From NCBI GenBank assembly GCA_051530055.1, contig CM121342.1, positions 1,302,001 through 1,366,000 on the forward strand: DNA of 64,000 nt. The letters are read 5' to 3'. The notes under the pieces were generated by a model, which saw only the letters and a list, made by a program, of their open reading frames with translations, did not search any database and had not been told where the DNA came from. How positions within the stretch are numbered: the stretch's first letter is position 1; every line of letters starts with the position of its first letter. This stretch comes from Neoechinorhynchus agilis. Its lineage: Eukaryota; Acanthocephala. The position numbers and the translations under genes were made by a program. Below, in pieces: positions 1-10,735 of this stretch.

Positions 1-1034
1 ATCGATGAACTCGCTTTAGGTCCTTCGCACAAGGAAACGAGATTAATTGATTCTTTGGACCCAAGTGAAATTGGAACAACAGTTAACGAAGGTGGTTCAT
101 TGAAATTGGATTGTGATCTCGTCGTTACTTGGTTAAACTCCTGACTTATCGGTATGTTCGGTGCCCCTAATGAACGCGATTGGTATCCGCGTTTGATTCC
201 ATGATAACCTCTTCCGAATCTCATATTGTTTCCACCAAATGGGTGCAAATCTTCCTGGTTGCGATGTGGCATATAATTCGCACGCATATCTTCATTTGTA
301 GGATTTGCTGCTCTCTTCATCCCCTGATTCATCCCTTGACCCATCCCACCACTCATTTGTTGACCCATTCCCTGCCCCATTCCATATCCCATTCCGTGCC
401 CCATACCATATCCCATACCCTGACCCATTCCCTGTCCCATTCCATACCCCATACCTTGACCCATTCCCTGCCCCATTCCATACCCCATACCTTGACCCAT
501 TCCCTGTCCTATTCCACCACCCATTCCTTGACCCATTCCACCACCCATTCCTTGGCCCATTCCCTGCCCCATTCCACCACCAATTTGTTGGCCCATTCCA
601 TATCCCATTCCACCACCCATTTGTTGGCCCATTCCATATCCCATTCCACCACCCATTTGTTGGTCCATTCCCTGCCCCAAGCCACCACCCATTCCTTGGC
701 CCATACCTTGATCCGTACCATATTGCATTCCACCGCTTCCATATCCTCCATTCCAGCTTTGCCCCGCCGTTCCCATTGCCACATTCGCTTGGCCGCCGAT
801 CCTATTTATCGCACTTGCCGCACCAGCATTCACGGCCGACATTTCCGTTGTAGTGCTGACTGATTCCTGCTGAAGACTCGTTAAAATATTTGAGAGTTTT
901 TCTAAGCAACATTTTTTGATTGTGCCAGTATTTTCTCCACCTTTAACCATGCCGATGAGTTTAGTCGTTATTGTCTCTCCGGTGTCTAACAGAGGCGATT
1001 GTATTTTCCTTAAATTTCTATATGAATAGAGCTC
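1..1034 (-). CDS. Gly/Met/Gln-repeat protein, 3' part, runs off the window start
   Basis: One minus-strand frame is open from the first in-frame stop (1035-1037) down to base 1, about 344 codons, so the gene continues outside the window. The N-terminal part is ordinary sequence (Lys/Cys/Leu-rich, then Ser/Thr/Ala-rich). About 360-720 is a degenerate repeat of the type GMGQGMG, GMGQQMG and GMGYGMG. A polar tail with Arg/Gly/Tyr (for example FGRGYHG) follows. A TTCAG/GTGAG junction near 1038 could be a splice donor with an acceptor near 1009, but that intron would be only 30 nt. Low-complexity Gly/Met/Gln tracts suggest a disordered, prion-like or RNA-associated protein; this is inference only. 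The His/Pro/Ser-rich plus-strand frames over the same bases are shadows. I do not recognise the family. Confidence 0.6.
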
Positions 1035-1039
1035 TCACC

Positions 1040-2926
1040 TGAATTTACTAATGTCCCCCAGCTTTGACTTGGATATTTTATAAAATAAATATCACGAGCT
1101 GCTTATGGAATTATTATTCATATTGAGAAGTAGGACAAATCTTACTTGTTCGTTCATGTCGTGCATCCGATCTGATAGTCAAGAGTATGGTGTAAAAAGC
1201 AAGAATGATCATTTTGTAATAGAGTTTCTTATCTCAAACTTTCTTGCGAGATGTGTACAAAGACGTCGAATGGTTGATTGAGCGTTGCCAAACAAGATCG
1301 TTTCAAAAACAATGATGCGTCACGGAACTTATTATGAACGCATTTAGTAGAATTTTTTCGATATCGAAAAAGGTTGCTGGTGAAAATCTTTTGCGTTTCA
1401 AAAGTACAAAAAAAGTTTTATCAAATGCCTGGTAAACATTTTGGTGTAATAGGAGTTCTGGCGATCATAATCCGCCGAATATTTCAATATGTTTTATCCA
1501 AAAGAATATGATTGCCAGTGTATCAACCCGAAGGATTTTCTCTCGATGATTTTCATATTTATTTTACACTAACCAAAAAATTATTATGTGATACTCCAGC
1601 GGTCGTCGATTGATCAATTTCTTAGAATTATTCGTAACTATTCATTTTGTTTTTCCAGTCATCTTTATAACTGATTTGTTATCACTTTAAGTTATAATTC
1701 TTCGCATATAGAGTTCGAAAAACAAACGTCAAACAATTTCAGTTCGAATTCGAAAACGAATCGATCCTCCGAATTCGTCCGTCAACATCGTAAAATTGTA
1801 ATGCTTTAGAAAATTATGGAAAGCCTCTTTTCCCAACACCCTCATGTTTTATTCCAGATTTATTATCGAACGAATAAGAGGGATGAGCTGACGGACAGCG
1901 TTGCCCTCCTCTGATTCCTTTTCAGATAACCGAAGAAAAGTTTCCTGACGAAGACGCAAGGCGTCGAAAATTTGAAGCAATAAATAAAACACCCATTTTC
2001 CGTTCGATAATAAATCTGGAGTAATGCTTTAGAATAAATCTTTTTCTAAAATCTGAACGCGTTTTTAAGTGCGATCGTAATTGTCGCCATAAAAAAACCA
2101 TGAGAAACGCTTTTGAGTTCTGTGATACTAAAATCGCAAATTGATCATTTTTAAAAATAAAAAATTCATCACTCAGTTTCTATCATTTCCATTTTTTCTT
2201 AACTTTAAATATAATACCCCGTTTTTTATTACTTTCTTCACAAAAGATTACTATTCAAATATCTTTTACGGTAGATGCGACGATTATTTACTGAATCTGT
2301 CTTGGAGGAGCACATCTTTGAGAGCAAACATAACTAGACCTTACACCACTTCTGCTTTTAGCACAAGCGAAATTTATTGCTTTTAGAGGTTAAAACTAAA
2401 TGACGTTTCACGGGCATAATCCTTGTAGTCGAAAAGAATGGATAAATAAGAGTTGAAGCATGAACATTACTTTTAACTTAAGGTAATATTTAACCATTCC
2501 CATTGCTGGATCGACGTTTTTAGTATACTTCGGGATCAATCCTTATACGTTTCTTCAGCGTAAGAATTGATTGAACATCTTTCATTGTTTCATAGTGAAG
2601 CATTCATCATTAGATCGGAGCTCTGGACTCGACAGGATATCCGCAGCCATCCAATGGTAGTAATCCTCATCAACAATGCAGAATCCACTACCTTCGTCCA
2701 GTCGCTGGGGAAAGTCCATTCCTTTCCACCTTCCACAATGGAGTTATGATAAAAACATTCACCACTCATTAATATTGGAAATTCTCAAGTTGCAAAAGAA
2801 ATGTCGGCCTATTAGTTCTTAATAATAAAATGTCCTAGTTGATTACGTCACATTGATTCGAAAACTCGGCACAGAAGAATCCGAAAACCTTTGCGCGTTC
2901 CCTGAAACGACGATGTGCTCTCTAAG
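1040..2926. other. intergenic spacer, no gene recognised
   Basis: AT-rich spacer between the minus-strand Gly/Met/Gln gene and RPL13A. Short frames at 2141-2386 and 2567-2749 have no family features. A short inverted repeat lies at 1853-2027 (listed separately). Confidence 0.5.
1853..2027. repeat. foldback with about 22-bp inverted ends (possible MITE)
   Basis: The left end reads ATTCCAGATTTATTATCGAA and its near-perfect reverse complement ends at about 2027. The motif GTAATGCTTTAGA occurs just outside on both sides (1798 and 2022), which could be a target duplication or an older direct repeat. The 130-bp interior holds no recognisable transposase. A small non-autonomous DNA transposon is possible but unproven. 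Confidence 0.3.
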
Positions 2927-2934
2927 CCCTTTTT
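2927..2934 (+). promoter_or_regulatory. TOP-like pyrimidine tract upstream of RPL13A
   Basis: CCCTTTTT lies 10 nt before the RPL13A start codon. Ribosomal protein transcripts of animals usually begin with a C followed by a pyrimidine run, so this is a candidate transcription start. It would give a very short 5' UTR. No TATA box was identified. Confidence 0.3.
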
Positions 2935-2943
2935 GTCTCGAAA

Positions 2944-3549
2944 ATGAATCGTCGTACAATTTTGATCGATGCGAAGGACCATTTAATGGGTCGATTGGCC
3001 TCTACGGTTGCAAAGGCGCTTCTGCAGGGTCAGCGAGTTGTTGTTGTACGTTGTGAACTCATTAATATCTCCGGAAGCTTCTACCGAAATAAATTAAAGT
3101 TTCTCGAATACTTGAAAAAGCGATGCAATGTGAATCCAAAACGTGGTCCGTTTCACTTTCGTGCCCCTTCAATGATGTTCCGAAAAGCTGTCCGAGGAAT
3201 GGTTCCAAGGAAAAAGAAACGTGGAGACCGAGCTTTGGCGTTGTTGAAGACGTTCGAAGGTATTCCTCCATCTTACCATAAGCGTAAAAGACTGGTTGTT
3301 CCGTCGGCATTGCGTCCGGTTCGTCTTCGTCCTGGACGCAAATATTGTCAGTTGGGCCGTTTGGCCCATGAAGTCGGTTGGAAGTACCAGGATGTTGTTG
3401 CAGCTCTGGAAAGGAAGAGGAAGGCAAGAGCCGAATTGTGGTTTGCCCGAAAAACGGATCAAGATCGGTTGAAGAAGTTGGCTCTAAAGTATGAACTCAG
3501 AAGAGACAAGGCTTTGCTTAAGAAAAAGACGGCCAAGAGTGCGAAATAA
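2944..3549 (+). CDS. RPL13A: 60S ribosomal protein L13a (uL13), single exon
   Basis: A 201-aa uninterrupted reading frame matches the eukaryotic uL13 family along its length. Visible hallmarks are the N-terminal fold [15 protein letters not shown], the segment [28 protein letters not shown], the [10 protein letters not shown] loop and [13 protein letters not shown]. The C-terminal tail is Lys/Arg-rich, ending in KKKTAKSAK. Family members are about 200-205 aa, so it looks complete. The protein sits on the outside of the large ribosomal subunit. There is no intron, unlike most animal orthologues, so a retrocopy cannot be excluded, but the intact frame and TOP-like tract favour a functional gene. 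A satellite array begins about 60 bp after the stop. The antisense frames at 3062-3462 are shadows. Confidence 0.95.
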   Translation: MNRRTILIDAKDHLMGRLASTVAKALLQGQRVVVVRCELINISGSFYRNKLKFLEYLKKRCNVNPKRGPFHFRAPSMMFRKAVRGMVPRKKKRGDRALALLKTFEGIPPSYHKRKRLVVPSALRPVRLRPGRKYCQLGRLAHEVGWKYQDVVAALERKRKARAELWFARKTDQDRLKKLALKYELRRDKALLKKKTAKSAK

Positions 3550-6500
3550 ATGGGGTTTTCGTCGATCGTGAGTCTGGGTTGATTAGGGGTCGTCTAACAA
3601 AAGAGCTTAGAAAAGTTTCCTAGGTTGAGTCTTGCCTCCGGTTCATTTCGGGTCGCGAAATCCGAGAAGATCGGCAGCATGGAAAAAGGAGCGTCGGTAT
3701 AGGGAAATGCGAGAATAATAATACGTTTATTTGTTACTTAACAAAGTAGAGGGCTGATATCCTCATTTGGGTCCTCATGAACACTCGAGTTCAAAGTTGT
3801 TCAAATAATGCGGTTGTTGATTTTCGAGTGGATTGCGGGCTCGATCAGGTGGGAGTATCAGGCCGAGGGATGTAGGGTCGAGCGGGGGAAACTTGGTGGT
3901 CATCGTTTGTTGGAAAGTTTGCTAGGTTGAGTCTTGCCTCGGGTTCATTTCGAGTCGCGAAATCCGAGAAGACCGGCAGCATGGAAAAAGGAGCGTCGGT
4001 ATAGGGAAATGCGAGGTAATAATAATACGTTTATTTGTTACTTAACAAAGTAGAAGGCCGATATCCTCATTTGGGTCCTCATGAACACTCGAGTTCAGAG
4101 TTGTTCAAAGAATGCGGTTGTTGATTTTCGAGTGGATTGCGGGCTCGATCAGGTGGGAGTATTCGGTCGGGGGATGTACGGTCGAGCGGGGGAACTTGGT
4201 GGTCATCGTTTGTTGGAAAGTTTGCTAGGTTGAGTCTTGCTCGGGTTCATTTCGAGTCGCTAAATCCGAGAATCGGCAGCATGGAAAAAGGAGCGTCGGT
4301 ATAGGGAAACTCGAGGTTAATAATAATACGTTTATTTGTTACTTAACAAAGTAGAGGGCCGATATCCTCATTTGGGTCCTCATGAACACTCGAGTTCAGA
4401 GTTGTTCAAAGAATGCGGATGTTGATTTTCGAGTGGATTGCGGGCTCGATCAGGTGGGAGTATTCGGTCGGGGGAAGTACGGTCGAGCGGGGGAAACTTG
4501 GTGGTCATCGTTTGTTGGAAAGTTTGCTAGGTTGAGTCTTGCCTCGGGTTCATTTCGAGTCGCTAAATCTGAGAAGATCGGCAGCATGGAAAAAGGAGCG
4601 TCGGTATAGGGAAATGCGAGGTTAATAATACGTTTATTTGTTACTTAACAAAGTAGAGGGCCGATATCCTCATTTGGGTCCTCATGAACACTCGAGTTCA
4701 GAGTTGTTCAAAGAATGCGGATGTTGATTTTCGAGTGGATTGCGGGCTCGATCAGGTGGGAGTATTCGGTCGGGGGAAGTACGGTCGAGCGGGGGAAACT
4801 TGGTGGTCATCGTTTGTTGGAAAGTTTGCTAGGTTGAGTCTTGCCTCGGGTTCATTTCGAGTCGCTAAATCTGAGAAGATCGGCAGCATGGAAAAAGGAG
4901 CGTCGGTATAGGGAAATGCGAGGTTAATAATACGTTTATTTGTTTCTTAACAAAGTAGAAGGCCGATATCTTCATTTGGGTCCTCATGAACACTCGAGTT
5001 CAGAGTTGTTCAAAGAATGCGGATGTTGATTTTCGAGTGGACTGGTGGCCTGATCACGTGGTTATCCAGTCGGGGGATGTACGGTCGAGCGGGGGAAACT
5101 TTGTAATCATCGTTTGTTGCAAAGTTTGCTAGGTTGAGTCTTGCCTCCGGTTCATTTCGAGTCGCGAAATCCGGGAAGATCGGCAGCATGGAAAAAGGAG
5201 CGTCGATATAGGGAAATGCGGGGTTAATAATACGTTTATTTGTTTCTTAACAAAGTAGAAGGCCGATATCTTCATTTGGGTCCTCATGAACACTCGAGTT
5301 CAGAGTTGTTCATAGAATGCGGATGTTGATTTTCGAGTGGATTGCGGGCTCGATCAGGTGGGAGTATTCGGTCGGGGGAAGTACGGTCGAGCAGGGGAAA
5401 CTTGGTGGACATCGTTTGTTGGAATGTTTGCTAGGTTGAGTCTTGCCTCGGGTTCATTTCTAGTCGCTAAATCTGAGAAGATCGGCAGCATGGAAAAAGG
5501 AGCGTCGGTATAGGGAAATGCGAGGTTAATAATAATACGTTTATTTTTTTCTTAACAAAGTAGAAGGCCGATATCTTCATTTGGGTCCTCATGAACACTC
5601 GAGTTCACAGTTGTTCAAAGAATGCGGATGTTGATTTTCGAGTGGATTGCGGGCTCGATCAGGTGGGAGTATTCGGTCGGGGGAAGTACGGTCGAGCAGG
5701 GGAAACTTGGTGGACATCGTTTGTTGGAATGTTTGCTAGGTTGAGTCTTGCCTCGGGTTCATTTCGAGTCGCTAAATCTGAGAAGATCGGCAGCATGGAA
5801 AAAGGAGCGTCGGTATAGGGAAATGCGAGGTTAATAATACGTTTATTTGTTACTTAACAAAGTAGAAGGCCGATATCCTCATTTGGGTCCTCATGAACAC
5901 TCGAGTTCAGAGTTGTTCAAAGAATGCGGATGTTGATTTTCGAGTGGATTGCGGGCTCGATCAGGTGGGAGTATTCGGTCGGGGGAAGTACGGTCGAGCG
6001 GGGGAAACTTGGTGGTCATCGTTTGTTGGAAAGTTTCCTAGGTTGAGTCTTGCCTCGGGTTCATTTCGAGTCGCTAAATCTGAGAAGATCGGCAGCATGG
6101 AAAAAGGAGCGTCGGTATAGGGAAATGCGAGGTAAATAATAATACGTTTATTTGTTACTTAACAAAGTAGAGGGCCGAAATCCTCATTTGGGTCCTCATG
6201 AACACTCGAGTTCACAGTTGTTCAAAGAATGCGGTTGTTGATTTTCGAGTGGATTGCGGGCTCGATCAGGTGGGGGTATTCGGTCGGGGGAAGTATGGTC
6301 TAGCGGGGGAAACTTGGTGGTCATCGTCTGTTGAACGTTTGCTAGGTTGAGTCTTGCTTCGGGTTCATTTCGGATCGCGAATTCCGAGAAGACCGGCAGC
6401 ATGGAAAAAGGAGCATCGGTACAGGGAAATGCGAGAATAATAATAATACGTTTATTTGTTACTTAACAAAGTAGAAGGCCGATATCCTCACTTGGGTCCT

Positions 6501-9408
6501 CGTGAACACTCGAGTTCAGAGTTGTTCAAAAAAAGCGGATGTTGATTTTCGAGTGGATTGCGGGCTCGATCAGGTGGGAGTATTCGGTCGAGGAATGTAC
6601 GGTCGAGCGGGGGAAACTTGGTGGCCATCGTTTGTTGGAAAGCTTGCTAGGTTGAGTCTTGCCTCGGATTCATTTCGAGTCGCGAAATCCGAGAAGATCG
6701 GCAGCATGGAAAAAGGAGCGTCGGTATAGGGAAATGCGAGGTTAATAATACGTTTATTTGTTACTTAACAAAGTAGAAGGCCGATATCCTCACTTGGGTC
6801 CTCGTGAACACTCGAGTTCAGAGTTGTTCAAAAAAAGCGGATGTTGATTTTCGAGTGGATTGCGGGCTCGATCAGGTGGGAGTATTCGGTCGAGGAATGT
6901 ACGGTCGAGCGGGGGAAACTTGGTGGCCATCGTTTGTTGGAAAGCTTGCTAGGTTGAGTCTTGCCTCGGATTCATTTCGAGTCGCGAAATCCGAGAAGAT
7001 CGGCAGCATGGAAAAAGGAGCGTCGGTATAGGGAAATGCGAGGTTAATAATACGTTTATTTGTTACTTAACAAAGTAGAAGGCCGATATCCTCATTTGGG
7101 TCCTCATGAACACTCGAGTTCAGAGTTGTTCAAAGAATGCGGATGTTGATTTTCGAGTGGATTGGTGGCTCGATCAGGTGGGAGTATTCGGTCGGGGGAA
7201 GTACGGTCGAGCGGGGGAAACTTGGTGGTCATCGTTTGTTGAAAGTTTTCAGGTTGAGTCTTGCCTCGGGTTCATTTCGAGTCGCTAAATCTGAGAAGAT
7301 CGGCAGCATGGAAAAAGGAGCGTCGGTATAGGGAAATGCGAGGTAAATAATAATACGTTTATTTGTTACTTAACAAAGTAGAGGGCCGAAATCCTCATTT
7401 GGGTCCTCATGAACACTCGAGTTCACAGTTGTTCAAAGAATGCGGTTGTTGATTTTCGAGTGGATTGCGGGGCTCGATCAGGTGGGGGTATTCGGTCGGG
7501 GGAAGTATGGTCTAGCGGGGGAAACTTGGTGGTCATCGTCTGTTGGAAAGTTTGCTAGGTTGAGTCTTGCCTCGGGTTCATTTCGGATCGCGAAATCCGA
7601 GAAGACCGGCAGCATGGAAAAAGGAGCGTCGATATAGGGAAATGCGAGGTTAATAATAATGCATTTATTTGTTACTTAACAAAGTAGAGGGCCGATATCC
7701 TAATTTGGGTCCTCATGAACACTCGAGTTCAGAGTTGTTCAAAGAATGCGGATGTTGATTTTCGAGTGGATTGCGGGCTCGATCAGGTGGGAGTATTCGG
7801 TCGGGGAATGTACGGTCGAGCGGGGGAAACTTGGTGGTCATCGTTTGTTGGAAAGTTTGCTAGGTTGAGTCTTGCTTCGGGTTCATTTCGGATCGCGAAT
7901 TCCGAGAAGACCGGCAGCATGGAAAAAGGAGCATCGGTACAGGGAAATGCGAGGTTAATAATAATACGTTTATTTGTTACTTAACAAAGTAGAAGGCCGA
8001 TATCCTCACTTGGGTCCTCGTGAACACTCGAGTTCAGAGTTGTTCAAAAAAAGCGGATGTTGATTTTCGAGTGGATTGCGGGCTCGATCAGGTGGGAGTA
8101 TTCGGTCGGGGGAAGTACGGTCGAGCGGGGGAAACTTGGTGGTCATCGTTTGTTGGAAAGTTTGCTAGGTTGAGTCTTGCCTCGGGTTCATTTCGAGTCG
8201 CTAAATCTGAGAAGATCGGCAGCATGGAAAAAGGAGCGTCGGTATAGGGAAATGCGAGAATAATAATACGTTTATTTGTTACTTAACAAAGTAGAAGGCC
8301 GATATCTTCATTTGGGTCCTCATGAACACTCGAGTTCAGAGTTGTTCAAAAATTGCGGATGTTGATTTTCGAATGGATTGCCGGCTCGATCAGGTGGGAG
8401 TATTCTTTCGGGGGAAGTACGGTCGAGCGGGGGAACTTGGCGGTCATCGTTTGTTGGAAAATTTGCTAGGTTGAGTCTTGCCTCGGGTTCATTTCGAGTC
8501 GCGAAATCCGAGAAGACCGGCAGCATGGAAAAAGGAGCGTCGGTATAGGGAAACTCGAGGTTAATAATAATACGTTTATTTGTTACTTAACAAAGTAGAG
8601 GGCTGATATCCTCATTTGGGTCCTCATGAACACTCGAGTTCACAGTTGTTCAAAGAATGCGGATGTTGATTTTCGAGTGGATTGCGGGCTCGATCACGTG
8701 GGAGTATTCGGTCGGGGGAAGTACGGTCGAGCGGGGGAAACTTGGTGGTCATCGTTTGTTGGAAAGCTTGCTAGGTTGAGTCTTGCCTCCGGTTCATTTC
8801 GGGTCGCGAAATCCGAGAAGATCGGCAGCATGGAAAAAGGAGCGTCGGTATAGGGAAATGCGAGAATAATAATACGTTTATTTTTTACTTAACAAAGTAG
8901 AAGGCCGATATCTTCATTTGGGTCCTCATGAACACTTGAGTTCAGAGTTGTTCAAAGAATGTGGATGTTGATTTTCGAGTGGATTGCGGGCTCGATGAGG
9001 TCGGAGTATTCGGTCTGGGGATGTACGGTCGAGCGGGGGAACTTGGCGGTCATCGTATGTTGGAAAATTTGCTAGGTTGAGTCTTGCCTCGGGTTCATTT
9101 CGAGTCGCAAAATCCGAGAAGACCGGCAGCATGGAAAAAGGAGCGTCGGTATAGGGAAACTCGAGGTTAATAATAATACGTTTATTTGTTACTTAACAAA
9201 GTAGAGGGCTGATATCCTCATTTGGGTCCTCATGAGCACTCGAGTTCAGAGTTGTTCAAAGAATGCGGATGTTGATTTTCGAGTGGATTGCGGGCTCGAT
9301 CAGGTGGGAGTATTCGGTCGGGGAATGTACGGTCGAGCGGGGGAAACTTTGTGGTCATCGTTTGTTTGAAAGCTTGCTAGGTTGAGTCTTGCCTCCGGTT
9401 CATTTCTA

Positions 9409-10080
9409 GTCGCTAAATCTGAGAAGATCGGCAGCATGGAAAAAGGAGCGTCGATATAGGGAAATGCGGGGTTAATAATACGTTTATTTGTTACTTAACA
9501 AAGTAGAGGGCCGATATCCTCATTTGGGTCCTCATGAACACTCGAGTTCGGAGTTGTTCAAAGAAAGCGGTTGTTGATTTTCGAGTAGATTATGGGCTCG
9601 ATCAGGTAGAAGTATCAGGCCGAGGGATGTAGGGTCGAGCGGGGGAAACTTGGTGGTCATCGTTTGTTGGAAAGTTCGCTAGGTTGAGTCTTGCTTCGGG
9701 TTCATTTCGGATCGCGAAATCCGAGAAGACCGGCAGCATGGAAAAAGGAGCATCGGTATAGGGAAATGCGAGAATAATAATAATACGTTTATTTGTTACT
9801 TAACAAAGTGGAAGGCCGATATCCTCATTTGGGTCATCATGAACACTTGATTTCAGAGTTGTTCAAAGAATGCGGATGTTGATTTTCGAGTGGATTGCGG
9901 GCTGATCAGGTGGGAGTATTCGGTCGGGGGATGTACGGTCGAGCGGGGGAAACTTGGTGGTCATCGTTTGTTGGAAAGTTTGCTAGGTTGAGTCTTGCCT
10001 CGGGTTCATTTCGAGTCGCGAAATCCGAGAAGATCGGCAGCATGGAAAAAGGAGCGTCGGTATAGGGAAATGCGAGGTAA
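9409..10080. repeat. two-monomer variant block, duplicated at 12696-13370
   Basis: The monomers at about 9534 and 9838 share a set of unusual variants with those at 12824 and 13128: TCAGGTAGAAGTATCAGG instead of TCAGGTGGGAGTATTCGG, and GTCATCATGAACACTTGATT instead of GTCCTCATGAACACTCGAGT. The blocks are 3290 bp (11 monomers) apart, so a multi-monomer segment was copied within the array. Confidence 0.6.
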
Positions 10081-10409
10081 ATAATAATACGTTTATTTGT
10101 TACTTAACAAAGTAGAGGGCCGATATCCTCATTTGGGTCCTCATGAACACTCGAGTTCACAGTTGTTCAAAGAATGCGGTTGTTGATTTTCGAGTGGATT
10201 GCGGGCTCGATCAGGTGGGAGTATTCGGTCGGGGGAAGTACGGTCGAGCGGGGGAAACTTGGTGGTCATCGTTTGTTGGAAAGTTTGCTAGGTTGAGTCT
10301 TGCCTCGGGTTCATTTCGAGTCGCGAAATCCGAGAAGACCGGCAGCATGGAAAAAGGAGCGTCGGTATAGGGAAATGCGAGGTTAATAATAATGCGTTTA
10401 TTTGTTACT

Positions 10410-10735
10410 TAACAAAGTAGAGGGCCGATATCTACTTTGGGTCCTCATGAACACTCGAGTTCAGAGTTGCAAGAATGCGGATGTTGATTTTCAGTGGATT
10501 GGGGCTCGATTGGGGTATCGGTCGGGGAGGTGAGCAGGGGAAACTTGGACATCGTTTGTTGGATGTTTGTATTGAGTTTGCCCGTTCATTTCGACGCTAA
10601 ATCTGAGAAGATCGCGTGGAAAAGGAGGTCGGTATAGGGATGGGAATATAATACGTTTATTTTTTCTAACAAGTAGAAGGCCGATATCTTTTTGTCCTAA
10701 ACACTCGTCATAGTTGTTCAAAGATTATGGATGTT
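10410..10735. repeat. aberrant satellite monomer with many tiny deletions
   Basis: This monomer is about 50 bp short and riddled with scattered 1-4 base losses, while both flanking monomers are near consensus. Such a dense pattern in one copy is what a poorly polished long-read consensus or a gap-edge patch gives; a genuinely decayed monomer is the alternative. Confidence 0.6.

Noticed and set aside
180-863. His/Ser/Pro-rich plus-strand frames of 227 and 182 codons, and a Trp/Glu-rich minus frame
   Set aside because: Shadows of the Gly/Met/Gln repeat coding frame on the minus strand, which is longer and runs out of the window.
3062-3462. 121- and 97-codon frames antisense to RPL13A
   Set aside because: Shadows of a strongly conserved ribosomal protein gene.
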